Source: Ferribacterium limneticum (GTDB taxonomy: Bacteria > Pseudomonadota > Gammaproteobacteria > Burkholderiales > Rhodocyclaceae). From it: DNA of 64,000 bases. The stretch is from contig NZ_CP075190.1 in NCBI RefSeq assembly GCF_020510585.1, forward strand, positions 2,106,001 to 2,170,000. The letters are read 5' to 3'. Below the pieces are notes generated by a model. It saw only the letters and a list, made by a program, of their open reading frames with translations. It was not told where the DNA came from and did no database searches. Shown here in pieces: positions 47,043 through 54,811 of this stretch (position 1 is its first letter; each line of letters opens with the position of its first letter). The position numbers and the translations under genes are program-made.

Positions 47043-48134
47043 TTATACATTGGCCGCACAGAATTTGACGAGTGCCGTTGCCAAATCGGGGTTCGCGGCC
47101 AGCCTTTCGGCCCATTGCTGGTTGTGGCGGGAAATGGCGGCCCTGCTGTCAACGAAGCCCTGCCAGGCTGAAGCGATATTGCGGCCGAGATTCCATGCGA
47201 CAAACATCCTGCGGACGACCGTTTTCATTTGCTCATCCAGTCCTTCGCCATAACACCCGAGAAACGCCTCCAGCTTGGTCAGATGTGCCCCATCGTCCTG
47301 CGGGTATACGTGCCAGACAAACGGCTTGCCGGCCCACTGGGCACGCACGAACGAATCCTCGCCACGCACGAAATTGATGTCGCAGCGCCAAAGCAAGTGA
47401 TCGAAATCGTCAATCGGCATGAAAGGGATCGGCTGAATCAGCGCGTTGCCAAGCTGCCACGGCCCACTTCCACCCAAATGAGCCTGTACCGCCGCCAATG
47501 GCTTGCCCGGTGGCACATGACAAACAATAGAAATGGCTGAATCCCGGAAGGCATCCAGCAAGGCGCCAACCGGGGCCTTGTCATAGCAAAACAGGCTGAC
47601 TTCAAGCGAGTCGATTGTCGGAGTTGCCGCAATAAAGCGATCACGCTCGGCAAACAAGTCGTTTTCTCGCAACAACCCACCAGTCTTTGCAGAAAACCCG
47701 GGGAAAAAGAAATATTTTATCAAGGGAAGGGTGGGGTGGGGCGACGCCATGCCGTGACACTCCTCTGCCCAGGATTCTGCGCTCAGGTATTCGAGATTGA
47801 TCCAGCATGGTTTTGGCGAGCATTGGCTCATCTCCGCCAGGTAAGCCGCTGGTAGGTCGCAGGCGAAAGCCTCGATAACGACATCGGCCGGGCAGTCGAC
47901 CGCAGCATCCTCGGCCCAGAGACAAATTTCAACGCCCTGATAGAACTGCCTTGATTTCAACGGATCCACTGACGGACACAAAGGCTGCAGGCTGGCCAGA
48001 TCATCGACCCACAAACGTACCTCGCGGCCGTGCTCGGCTACCAGTTGCCTGGCAAGACGCCAACAAACCCCGATGTCGCCGAAGTTGTCGATAACCCGGC
48101 AAAAGATGTCCCAATGAAGCTGCATGGCCGCCAT
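47043..48134 (-). CDS. earP: EF-P arginine rhamnosyltransferase
   Basis: 363 residues, DUF2331/GT-B fold. 'WDIFCRVIDNFGDIGVCWRLARQL' (in part; catalytic Asp and acceptor region) and the donor site 'FVRGEDSFVRAQWAGKPFVWHVYPQ' (in part). Uses dTDP-L-rhamnose to modify Arg of EF-P. ATG 48,134 has GGGGA 8 bases upstream; a second ATG is at 48,125. Divergent from the uracil-DNA glycosylase gene by 15 bases. Confidence 0.95.
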   Translation of the reverse strand: MAAMQLHWDIFCRVIDNFGDIGVCWRLARQLVAEHGREVRLWVDDLASLQPLCPSVDPLKSRQFYQGVEICLWAEDAAVDCPADVVIEAFACDLPAAYLAEMSQCSPKPCWINLEYLSAESWAEECHGMASPHPTLPLIKYFFFPGFSAKTGGLLRENDLFAERDRFIAATPTIDSLEVSLFCYDKAPVGALLDAFRDSAISIVCHVPPGKPLAAVQAHLGGSGPWQLGNALIQPIPFMPIDDFDHLLWRCDINFVRGEDSFVRAQWAGKPFVWHVYPQDDGAHLTKLEAFLGCYGEGLDEQMKTVVRRMFVAWNLGRNIASAWQGFVDSRAAISRHNQQWAERLAANPDLATALVKFCAANV

Positions 48135-48149
48135 GCTAACATCCCCACC

Positions 48150-48797
48150 ATGTCAAGATTTCAAGATCCCACTAGCTGTATAGCCTGCCCACGACTGGCC
48201 GAGCACCTTTCCAACATACGCCAGCGCGATCCGGACTGGCACGCCCTGCCTGTTCCCGCTTTTGGCTCACTTGATGCAGAGCTGCTTGTGGTCGGCCTCG
48301 GTCCGGGCGAAAAGGGGGCCAACCGGACCGGTCGCCCCTTTACCGGAGACGTCGCCGGCGAACTGCTGTACCCCGCTTTGCACCGCTTCGGCTTTGCCAG
48401 CCAACCAGTACCACTGGGGGCCGACCATTGGGCCAACCCATCCATGCAACTGAGCAACTGCCGCATCACCAATGCCGTGCGCTGCCTGCCGCCGGCCAAC
48501 AAGCCGACAACAGCCGAAATTCGCCAGTGCAATGGCCATTTGAAGGCTGAACTGGCGGCAATGTCCAGACTCAAAGTCATCGTCGCCCTTGGCGCAATAG
48601 CCCACCAGGCGCTGCTCTGGGCTTACGGCCTCAAACTCAAGGAATTCACGTTCGGCCACAATGTCAGTCACGCCTTGCCGGACGGGCGAATACTTGTCGA
48701 CAGCTATCATTGCAGTGGCTATAACTGGCGCACCGGCAGGCTTTCCCGTGAAAGCTTCGAAGCAGTGTTTGCCGGGGTCAAAACCCACCTCGCCTGA
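48150..48797 (+). CDS. Uracil-DNA glycosylase, family 5 (UDGb)
   Basis: 215 residues. Fe-S cysteines in 'CIACPRLAEH' and family 5 motif 'GLGPGEKGANRTGRPFTGD'; second motif 'HCSGYNWRTGRL'. UDGb enzymes remove uracil and hypoxanthine from double-stranded DNA. The motif lacks the polar catalytic residue of family 1, typical of family 5. 9 bases before uvrC, so probably one repair operon. Confidence 0.92.
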   Translation: MSRFQDPTSCIACPRLAEHLSNIRQRDPDWHALPVPAFGSLDAELLVVGLGPGEKGANRTGRPFTGDVAGELLYPALHRFGFASQPVPLGADHWANPSMQLSNCRITNAVRCLPPANKPTTAEIRQCNGHLKAELAAMSRLKVIVALGAIAHQALLWAYGLKLKEFTFGHNVSHALPDGRILVDSYHCSGYNWRTGRLSRESFEAVFAGVKTHLA

Positions 48798-48806
48798 ACC
48801 CTCAAG

Positions 48807-50618
48807 ATGAGTTTTGACGCCAAGGCTTTCCTGGCCACGCTGACTGAATTACCCGGCGTCTATCGCATGCTGGATGACAACGCCGCCGTTCTTTACGTCG
48901 GCAAGGCCAAGAACCTCAAGAAGCGGGTTTCGTCGTATTTCCGGGAAAACGTTTCCAGCCCGCGCATCGCACACATGGTCAGCCAGATCGCGACCGTGGA
49001 AACCACGGCAACGCGCACTGAGGCCGAGGCGCTGTTGCTTGAAAACAATCTGATCAAGTCGCTTTCGCCACGCTACAACATCCTTTTTCGCGACGACAAA
49101 TCCTACCCGTACATCGTTCTCACCAAAGGGAACTTCCCCCGGCTCGGCTTCTTTCGCGGCAACCCCGATCGCAAGGCCGACTACTTTGGCCCCTATCCAT
49201 CAAGCTGGGCGGTGCGCGACAGCATCCACCTGATGCAGAAAATGTTCCGCCTGCGTACCTGCGAAGAGTCCGTGTTCGCAAACCGTTCGCGGCCATGCCT
49301 GCTGTATCAGATCAAACGCTGTAGCGGACCATGCGTCGGATTGATAACGCCGGAAGATTATGCGACGGATGTTCAACTGGCCTCGATGTTCCTCGTTGGC
49401 AAACAGCAGGAAGTCTCAAAGCGGCTTAATCAAGCAATGGAAGCGGCTTCCGCACGCCTCGCCTTCGAACAGGCCGCGGTCTATCGGGATCTGATTCAGT
49501 CACTGCGCCATGTACAGGAAAAACAGTTTGTCTCAAGCAACAAGGGCGAGGACATGGACATCCTGGTCGCCCACAAGGAAGCAGGGCAGTTGTGCGTCAA
49601 CCTGGCCATGGTCCGGGGCGGCCGACATCTCGGCGACCGTCCGTTCTTTCCGATCAATGCTGGCGAATCCGATCCGGCCGACGCCTGCGCCGCCTTTATT
49701 CGCCAGCACTACGCCATTCATCCGGCCCCTTCACGCTTGCTGGTTAACCCATGGCCGACCGAAGATGAGCCAGGAGAGAGCGAAGCGGTGCTGGCCGAAC
49801 TGGCCGGGCGCCAGGTTCCTGTCATGCAAGCACGTAGCCTTTCTCACAAAGCCTGGGTCGAGATGGCCCTTCAGAACGCCAAGCTGGCTATCCTGGCGCG
49901 AAGCCAGGCAACCGAGCAGCAAGAAAAACGACTAGCAGCGCTGCAGGAAGCCTTGCAACTGCCCGAACCCATCGTACGTATCGAATGCTTTGACATTAGT
50001 CACACGATGGGTGAAGCAACGGTTGCTTCGTGTGTGGTCTACCAGGAAAACCGCATGAAAAACGCTGATTACCGGCGTTTCAACATTCGCGACATCACCC
50101 CCGGCGACGACTATGCGGCAATGCGCCAGGCCGTCAGTCGGCGCTACGACGGCATTGCTGCCGGTGAGGGCACTGCACCTGACCTTATCCTGATTGACGG
50201 TGGAAAAGGGCAGGTTGCTTCCGCCTTTTCCGCCCTTGCCGATCTCGGCCTAGCCCATTTGCCGATGATCGGTGTTGCCAAGGGAGAAGGGCGTAAGCCC
50301 GGCTTGGAGTCACTTGTTTTCCCGGATGGTCGCGAGCCATTACAATTGCCGGCGGAACACCCCGCGTTGCACCTGATCCAGGAAATACGCGACGAAGCTC
50401 ATCGCTTCGCCATCACAGGCCATCGTGCCCAGCATGGCAAGGCGCGAAAAACCTCAACACTGGAAAGCCTGCCGGGCGTTGGACCGGCCCGCCGGAAAGC
50501 GCTGGTTGCCCGATTTGGCGGCCTGCCCGGCGTACTCGCCGCCAGCCCGGAGCAGTTGTCCGAAGTGCCGGGCATCAGCCGGGATATGGCTGAAAAGATA
50601 CATTCCGCATTACACTGA
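48807..50618 (+). CDS. uvrC: Excinuclease ABC subunit C
   Basis: 603 residues. GIY-YIG nuclease 'LPGVYRMLDDNAAVLYVGKAKNLKKRV' (in part), UVR domain (about 200-235), RNase H-like C-terminal nuclease 'IECFDISHTMGEATVAS' and 'LILIDGGKGQ', then HhH motifs. Makes both incisions in nucleotide excision repair. Followed by pgsA 3 bases later. Confidence 0.98.
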   Translation: MSFDAKAFLATLTELPGVYRMLDDNAAVLYVGKAKNLKKRVSSYFRENVSSPRIAHMVSQIATVETTATRTEAEALLLENNLIKSLSPRYNILFRDDKSYPYIVLTKGNFPRLGFFRGNPDRKADYFGPYPSSWAVRDSIHLMQKMFRLRTCEESVFANRSRPCLLYQIKRCSGPCVGLITPEDYATDVQLASMFLVGKQQEVSKRLNQAMEAASARLAFEQAAVYRDLIQSLRHVQEKQFVSSNKGEDMDILVAHKEAGQLCVNLAMVRGGRHLGDRPFFPINAGESDPADACAAFIRQHYAIHPAPSRLLVNPWPTEDEPGESEAVLAELAGRQVPVMQARSLSHKAWVEMALQNAKLAILARSQATEQQEKRLAALQEALQLPEPIVRIECFDISHTMGEATVASCVVYQENRMKNADYRRFNIRDITPGDDYAAMRQAVSRRYDGIAAGEGTAPDLILIDGGKGQVASAFSALADLGLAHLPMIGVAKGEGRKPGLESLVFPDGREPLQLPAEHPALHLIQEIRDEAHRFAITGHRAQHGKARKTSTLESLPGVGPARRKALVARFGGLPGVLAASPEQLSEVPGISRDMAEKIHSALH

Positions 50619-50621
50619 ACC

Positions 50622-51200
50622 ATGCCCTTCAATCTGCCCATCCTGCTGACCTGGCTTCGTATCGTGGCGATACCGCTGCTGATTACTGTTTACTATCTGC
50701 CGGCAGACTGGGCCACCTCGCATGAACGCGATCTCGCAGCAACCTCCATTTTCGTCGCTGCCGCCCTGACCGATTGGGCGGACGGCTATCTGGCGCGAAA
50801 GCTCGACCAGACATCGGCATTTGGTGCTTTTCTCGACCCGGTAGCCGACAAACTGATGGTCGCCGCAGCGCTGATCGTGCTCGTTGAACTAGGCAGAACC
50901 GATGCCATCGTTGCCAGCATCATCATCGGCCGCGAAATCACCATTTCAGCACTGCGCGAATGGATGGCCAAGATCGGCGCAGCAAAAAGCGTCGCCGTGT
51001 CGATGCTTGGCAAGATCAAGACAGCCGCTCAAATGCTGGCCATTCCCATCCTCCTTTATTACCAGCCGCTGCTTGGCGCTGATATGCAAAGATTCGGTAA
51101 CTGGTTGATCTGGATAGCAGCCTTGCTGACCCTCTGGTCCATGGGCTACTACCTGCGTATGGCCTGGCCAGAAATTGCAAAACGAACCGCAGAAAAGTAG
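50622..51200 (+). CDS. pgsA: CDP-diacylglycerol-glycerol-3-phosphate phosphatidyltransferase
   Basis: 192 residues, about four to five membrane helices. CDP-alcohol phosphotransferase motif 'DWADGYLARKLDQTSAFGAFLDPVADKL' (in part: DG..AR..G..D..AD). Makes phosphatidylglycerol phosphate. uvrC-pgsA-tRNA order is conserved in beta- and gammaproteobacteria. Confidence 0.97.
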   Translation: MPFNLPILLTWLRIVAIPLLITVYYLPADWATSHERDLAATSIFVAAALTDWADGYLARKLDQTSAFGAFLDPVADKLMVAAALIVLVELGRTDAIVASIIIGREITISALREWMAKIGAAKSVAVSMLGKIKTAAQMLAIPILLYYQPLLGADMQRFGNWLIWIAALLTLWSMGYYLRMAWPEIAKRTAEK

Positions 51201-51210
51201 TGGCGGAATG

Positions 51211-51238
51211 TTGACAATTCCCTTGTGTCGCCTATAAT
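51211..51238 (+). promoter_or_regulatory. Sigma-70 promoter of the tRNA cluster
   Basis: Perfect TTGACA (51,211-51,216), 16-base spacer, perfect TATAAT (51,233-51,238), then a GC-rich discriminator GCGCGCTC typical of stringently controlled stable RNA promoters. The first tRNA starts 18 bases after the -10. Confidence 0.85.
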
Positions 51239-51255
51239 GCGCGCTCTGTTTCAGC

Positions 51256-51331
51256 GCGGCAGTAGCTCAGTTGGTAGAGCGATACCTTGCCAAGGTATAG
51301 GTCGAGAGTTCGAGACTCTTCTGCCGCTCCA
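51256..51331 (+). tRNA. tRNA-Gly (GCC)
   Basis: 76 bases, anticodon loop TTGCCAA, acceptor GCGGCAG / CTGCCGC, encoded CCA. Identical to the copy at 51,467. Confidence 0.97.
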
Positions 51332-51385
51332 GATTTTCTGAAACTGGATTTTAGTTAATCCAGTTTTTAGTAGTAAAAGAGGCAC

Positions 51386-51459
51386 GGCGCGATAGCAAAG
51401 CGGTTATGCACCGGATTGCAAATCCGTGTAGGTCGGTTCGACTCCGGCTCGCGCCTCCA
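51386..51459 (+). tRNA. tRNA-Cys (GCA)
   Basis: 74 bases, acceptor GGCGCGA / TCGCGCC, anticodon loop TTGCAAA, encoded CCA. Between the two tRNA-Gly copies. Confidence 0.97.
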
Positions 51460-51466
51460 AGGTTTT

Positions 51467-51542
51467 GCGGCAGTAGCTCAGTTGGTAGAGCGATACCTTG
51501 CCAAGGTATAGGTCGAGAGTTCGAGACTCTTCTGCCGCTCCA
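51467..51542 (+). tRNA. tRNA-Gly (GCC), second copy
   Basis: 76 bases, identical in sequence to the first copy; a recent or gene-converted duplication. Followed by the terminator at 51,549. Confidence 0.97.
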
Positions 51543-51548
51543 AATAGA

Positions 51549-51580
51549 AAAGGGAAAGCGCTGGTCGCTTTCCCTTTTTT
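51549..51580 (+). terminator. Terminator after the second tRNA-Gly
   Basis: Stem AAAGGGAAAGCG / CGCTTTCCCTTT with loop CTGGT and a T6 run. Separates the Gly/Cys/Gly unit from tRNA-Leu. Confidence 0.85.
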
Positions 51581-51612
51581 CATATCGGGCGCCGATATAA
51601 TGACTGCACCCA

Positions 51613-51698
51613 GCCCGGGTGGTGAAATTGGTAGACACAAGAGACTTAAAATCTCTCGCTCTTTGAGTGTACGGGTTCGATTCCCGTCCCGGGCACCA
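51613..51698 (+). tRNA. tRNA-Leu (TAA)
   Basis: 86 bases with a long variable arm; acceptor GCCCGGG / CCCGGGC, anticodon loop ACTTAAAAT (TAA), encoded CCA. Confidence 0.96.
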
Positions 51699-51709
51699 CG
51701 AATGAACAC

Positions 51710-52171
51710 ATGATCATCTACGACCTTAACTGCGACAACAATCACCGGTTTGAAGGGTGGTTCCAGAATGCCGGCGCTTTTGAATCCCAGCTGGAGGACA
51801 GGCTTGTCTGCTGTCCGCAATGCGATAGCCACAATGTCCGGCGTGTACCTTCCGCCGTGTCAATTTCCGGGCATCACGTCGAGCAACTCAGCGAGTCGCC
51901 AGCCATTCAAGCCAAGACGCCGACGAGTACCGCATTGATGCCGGTCGGGACACAGGCCATGTCGCTTTATCGCCAACTCATCCAGAGTATCGTTAGCCAT
52001 AGTGAGGATGTCGGCCACTCGTTTGCTGACGAGGCACGCAAGATTCATTACAACGAGGCACCACAGCGGCCGATTCGCGGCCAGGCCAGTGAAGATGAAT
52101 GCGATGAACTGCGGGACGAGGGTATTCAGATACTGAACCTGCCGTTGCTCAAGGAGGAGGATCTGAATTGA
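51710..52171 (+). CDS. DUF1178 family protein
   Basis: 153 residues. 'MIIYDLNCDNNHRFEGWF' opening with a small Cys cluster (C8; 'CCPQCDSHNVRRVPSA'), typical zinc-ribbon DUF1178; function unknown. Starts 12 bases after tRNA-Leu. The stop codon is inside the terminator stem at 52,157. Confidence 0.9.
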   Translation: MIIYDLNCDNNHRFEGWFQNAGAFESQLEDRLVCCPQCDSHNVRRVPSAVSISGHHVEQLSESPAIQAKTPTSTALMPVGTQAMSLYRQLIQSIVSHSEDVGHSFADEARKIHYNEAPQRPIRGQASEDECDELRDEGIQILNLPLLKEEDLN

Positions 52172-52183
52172 TCCTCTTTTTTT
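52157..52183 (+). terminator. Terminator overlapping the DUF1178 stop
   Basis: Stem GAGGATC / GATCCTC with loop TGAATT and a T7 run; the TGA stop lies at 52,169-52,171. Last chromosomal feature before the prophage. Confidence 0.8.
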
Positions 52184-52197
52184 CTTCTTGCCACTAT

Positions 52198-52225
52198 ATT
52201 TAACATAATACAAAGTCGGCCCTTG
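52198..52225 (+). other. attL: left hybrid dif site of the prophage
   Basis: ATTTAACATAA (reverse complement TTATGTTAAAT, the canonical XerD arm), centre TACAAA, then GTCGGCCCTTG, which does not look like a XerC arm. The left arm is therefore chromosomal and the right arm comes from the phage. The same core ACATAATACAAA recurs at 59,950. The stop codon of the repressor gene (52,200-52,202) lies in the chromosomal arm. Confidence 0.85.
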
Positions 52226-52568
52226 CCTCATAACGTAGTGGGGCTGCTTCAGCGGGTGAGGGTGTCACAAAATTTGTGACAAGGCTAAACGCTAGCGCAA
52301 TGCTCGCGGCTTTCGCATGATTGACAAAAGGGTGCCAGAAGGCGCGCTTCTTCTCGTCTTTCTCCGTCACCAATTCATTGGCGGCTATCACGGCCTTTAG
52401 GTCGGCTCCAATAAATTCTGCAAGCTCTACTGCCGCTTTCATTGGCAGGCTGCGTCTATGCGCTTTTACGCCTGAAATTTGCGGCTGGCTCATGCCTAGC
52501 ATTAGGCCAAGGGCTGTGAGGCTTCCGGCCTTCTTTGCGCCGGTGTCGATGTAGTCGCGTAATTCCAT
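52200..52568 (-). CDS. Phage repressor-like HTH protein (DUF3693-like)
   Basis: 122 residues. N-terminal Cro/YdaS-like helix-turn-helix ('SLTALGLMLGMSQPQISGVK'), then 'LPMKAAVELAEFIGADLKAV', a basic linker and a C-terminal hydrophobic stretch 'AASIALAFSLVTNFVTP' that may anchor it to the membrane or form a dimer surface. ATG 52,568 has GGAG 9 bases upstream; the longer frame has no support. Two palindromic operators lie just upstream. Its last codons and stop are made by the attL junction: the chromosomal dif arm supplies TAA, while the phage arm would read AAA and continue about 40 codons. Likely maintains lysogeny. Confidence 0.75.
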   Translation of the reverse strand: MELRDYIDTGAKKAGSLTALGLMLGMSQPQISGVKAHRRSLPMKAAVELAEFIGADLKAVIAANELVTEKDEKKRAFWHPFVNHAKAASIALAFSLVTNFVTPSPAEAAPLRYEARADFVLC

Positions 52569-52592
52569 AAAAATATTCTCCAGAACCATTGA

Positions 52593-52610
52593 CATGAGCA
52601 AGTGCTCATG
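52593..52610. promoter_or_regulatory. Operator 1 (CATGAGCA-N2-TGCTCATG)
   Basis: Perfect 8-base arms around AG, just upstream of the ribosome-binding site of the repressor gene. Twin of operator 2, centres 30 bases apart (about three helical turns), suited to cooperative repressor binding. Confidence 0.75.
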
Positions 52611-52622
52611 TAAACTCTTGGT

Positions 52623-52640
52623 CATGAGCAGTTGCTCATG
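52623..52640. promoter_or_regulatory. Operator 2 (CATGAGCA-N2-TGCTCATG)
   Basis: Same palindrome as operator 1 with spacer GT. Probably controls the repressor's own promoter and perhaps transcription in the other direction. Confidence 0.75.
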
Positions 52641-52702
52641 TGTCTGGCCGCTAGACGGCACAATGTGAACGTTGGGCTTAGTCCCTTGATTTGTCAACGG
52701 CT

Positions 52703-52924
52703 CTACTTTTGCGGGAAATTCAATATGACTGTCCAGATGCAGATTGCTACGGCCCAAATGCAAGCAACGATCAGCGGTAACCATGGCATTTTTTTCTGTC
52801 GTTGCTCTGGAATGTAGCTGGTGGCTCGTTGTTTTAAGACTACTCCCCAGTTGTTTTCCCGTTTTGGGATGTTGTCCCGGTTCAAGTATCTGTCGTTTGA
52901 ATATTCGCGGTCGTCGATAGCCAT
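52703..52924 (-). CDS. Small phage membrane protein
   Basis: 73 residues: a charged head (MAIDDREYSNDRYLNRD) and one C-terminal membrane helix ('MPWLPLIVACIWAVAICIW'). Leftward, upstream of the repressor gene and divergent from the ssDNA-binding-like gene. No family recognised; immunity or superinfection exclusion is possible but only a guess. Weak ribosome-binding site. Confidence 0.5.
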   Translation of the reverse strand: MAIDDREYSNDRYLNRDNIPKRENNWGVVLKQRATSYIPEQRQKKMPWLPLIVACIWAVAICIWTVILNFPQK

Positions 52925-52990
52925 TTCGTTTCAAGCCCAAGGTGGGCATATCTAGGTCAATAAGACCGTTATTTTAGGAGCATTTCCGTC

Positions 52991-53308
52991 ATGAAAACTC
53001 GCGTAACCGTTGTTGGTGCTGAACGTAAAGAAAACCTGTATCCGGTCGCTGGTGGCGCACCGCGCAAGGTTGTTTCGCATAAGTGCAAAGTGATTTTGCA
53101 CCTGCCCGATGGTGGTATCGATGTTGGCACTCTGACCGTTCCGGATGCACTCGCCCCGGAAGGTGTAACGCCCGGAGATTACAACGTTGAATTTCGCGCC
53201 GGTCGCGGATTTTCCGAGGACAAAATCATCGGTGTCATGTTTTCGTTTGAGGGCACTGCAAGCGCTGGTCGTCCTGCTGTCGCAAAGCAAGAGGCGGCAA
53301 AAGCCTAA
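52991..53308 (+). CDS. Probable phage ssDNA-binding protein (gpV-like)
   Basis: 105 residues, basic and beta-rich ('TRVTVVGAERKENLYPVAGG', 'CKVILHLPDGGIDVGTLTVP') with an Ala/Lys tail. Size, first position in the rightward operon and a terminator directly after it (which would allow high expression) fit the gpV role of coating single-stranded phage DNA. No diagnostic motif, so the call rests on context. TAGGAG 11 bases before ATG. Confidence 0.6.
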   Translation: MKTRVTVVGAERKENLYPVAGGAPRKVVSHKCKVILHLPDGGIDVGTLTVPDALAPEGVTPGDYNVEFRAGRGFSEDKIIGVMFSFEGTASAGRPAVAKQEAAKA

Positions 53309-53318
53309 GTAGAAAAGC

Positions 53319-53355
53319 AAAGCCCCGTGCAGATTGGCGTCTGACGGGGCTTTTA
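53319..53355 (+). terminator. Terminator after the ssDNA-binding-like gene
   Basis: Stem AAAGCCCCGT / ACGGGGCTTT with a 16-base loop and a T run. Partial termination here would favour the ssDNA-binding-like gene over the initiator gene. Confidence 0.75.
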
Positions 53356-53386
53356 ACCAAGTAACTTTTACCGGAAGTCACAAGGC

Positions 53387-54271
53387 ATGAACGAGATTCT
53401 ACAAGAGCAAGAAAAAAATTACTACATGAATATGCGGGAATTTGCAAGCGGTGATTTTGAGGCTATCGTGAAAACAGTTCGACCCATGCAGATGGAACAA
53501 ATAAAGAGGCGCTTTGAGTGCCCCGGCGCTATTTCGGCGTCTGCATCGGTGGAGCGTGCTCGTAAAGCTGAATTAGACCCCTCGGCTGTCGAGTTTGACC
53601 GGGTTGCAAACCATAATCGTGCCGTCCGTCGTGCAAAGCAAAACATCAGATGGCTTTGCAAGGTCATGCAAGCGGACCGCCTATTTACGCTCACCTACCG
53701 CGAAAACCAGACTGACCGGGAACAGGCTAGGGCGGATTTCACTAAATTTCTGCGCTTGGTTCGCTCGGGCTGGCGTGGTGTGGTGGGCGTCCCTGGTTGG
53801 CAATACGTCGCTGTTCTCGAGAAACAGGACCGGGGCGCGTATCACATTCATTGCGCTGTCAAAGGCTGGCAGCGTATCAACTTCCTCCGGATGGCTTGGT
53901 ATAAGGCCTTGGGCTTTACTGGCGACGAACGCGGGGAAAACACGCCCGGCGCGGTCAATGTCACCAATCCGGATAAGAAGCGTTGGGGTCACACTGGCCG
54001 TCAATGGAAGGTCAATAAATTGGCCGGGTATCTGACCAAGTATCTGGCAAAGACCTTTGATTCCTCTTGTTCTGAGAAAAAGCGTTATTGGCACGTTAGG
54101 GATTTGAAAGTCCCGGCTAAACAGCGGCATTGGATCGGCGGTGCGTCGATGCCGGAAGCCATTAAATCCGCGTGGTCAATGCTCCAGCTTCATACGGGTA
54201 TCAACGTTGATTGCCAAATGTGGGTTTCAACTTCAAATGACTGTTTTTGGGTTGCCGGGGTGTCGTCATGA
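53387..54271 (+). CDS. Rolling-circle replication initiator (HUH endonuclease, gpII-like)
   Basis: 294 residues. Motif I 'LFTLTYREN', HUH motif 'GAYHIHCAVKGW' (about residue 151) and tyrosine motif 'GYLTKYLAKTF' (about 213, two Tyr four residues apart). Nicks the phage origin and is covalently joined to the 5' end. Stop overlaps the next gene (ATGATG/TGA). Confidence 0.88.
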   Translation: MNEILQEQEKNYYMNMREFASGDFEAIVKTVRPMQMEQIKRRFECPGAISASASVERARKAELDPSAVEFDRVANHNRAVRRAKQNIRWLCKVMQADRLFTLTYRENQTDREQARADFTKFLRLVRSGWRGVVGVPGWQYVAVLEKQDRGAYHIHCAVKGWQRINFLRMAWYKALGFTGDERGENTPGAVNVTNPDKKRWGHTGRQWKVNKLAGYLTKYLAKTFDSSCSEKKRYWHVRDLKVPAKQRHWIGGASMPEAIKSAWSMLQLHTGINVDCQMWVSTSNDCFWVAGVSS

Positions 54272-54744
54272 TGCGCGTTCTCGTTCTCCTGCTGGCGCTG
54301 CTTTCTGGTCCGGGCGTTGCCGGGTCACTTGCGGTCACTGGCTGGCCGTCTATTCCGATTGATTCAACGGACTGCGAGACTGTTAGGGCAAATATAAATA
54401 CCTATTTCGCGGTTAGTAATTACAGCGCCTCTCGGGTGATTGGTTGCTCTAAAGACCCTGTGATTGTGGGTTCAACGTTCGTGCTCACGTATGCGTCTGG
54501 GTCGGGGATTAGCTGGTCGCCGGGGGTCACGTCGATTACGGCACCGGCTCAAACTGTATCTCTTTTATCGTTGGCTGCATCGGTTGCGGCTCTTGAGGCG
54601 GCAACGGGTACGGGTGGCACCTCTGAGCCATTCGACTACGTAAAAGCGGCCGCGCTGTTCTCCTTTTTCTTCTCCTTTGTCGTCGGTGTCTGGATCGTCG
54701 GCAAAAACATCGGGCTGATTATTAACGCGGTCCGGCATTGGTAA
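54268..54744 (+). CDS. Secreted/anchored phage protein of unknown role
   Basis: 158 residues. Signal peptide (MMRVLVLLLALLSGPGVAG), extracytoplasmic domain with two Cys (about positions 36 and 60), then a C-terminal membrane helix ('ALFSFFFSFVVGVWIVG') and a short basic tail. This is a minor virion protein topology (mini-pIII or pVIII-like), but the sequence is not recognised. Coupled to the initiator gene. Confidence 0.65.
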   Translation: MMRVLVLLLALLSGPGVAGSLAVTGWPSIPIDSTDCETVRANINTYFAVSNYSASRVIGCSKDPVIVGSTFVLTYASGSGISWSPGVTSITAPAQTVSLLSLAASVAALEAATGTGGTSEPFDYVKAAALFSFFFSFVVGVWIVGKNIGLIINAVRHW

Positions 54745-54811
54745 AGGTTCTGCCCAGACTGGGCGAATGGAAGGTCTGCCAATTCAGACCAAAATGTAAT
54801 GAGGTGTTCAA

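Noticed and set aside
51256..51542. Direct repeats that might suggest a CRISPR array
   Set aside because: They are two identical tRNA-Gly genes around tRNA-Cys; no spacers or cas genes.
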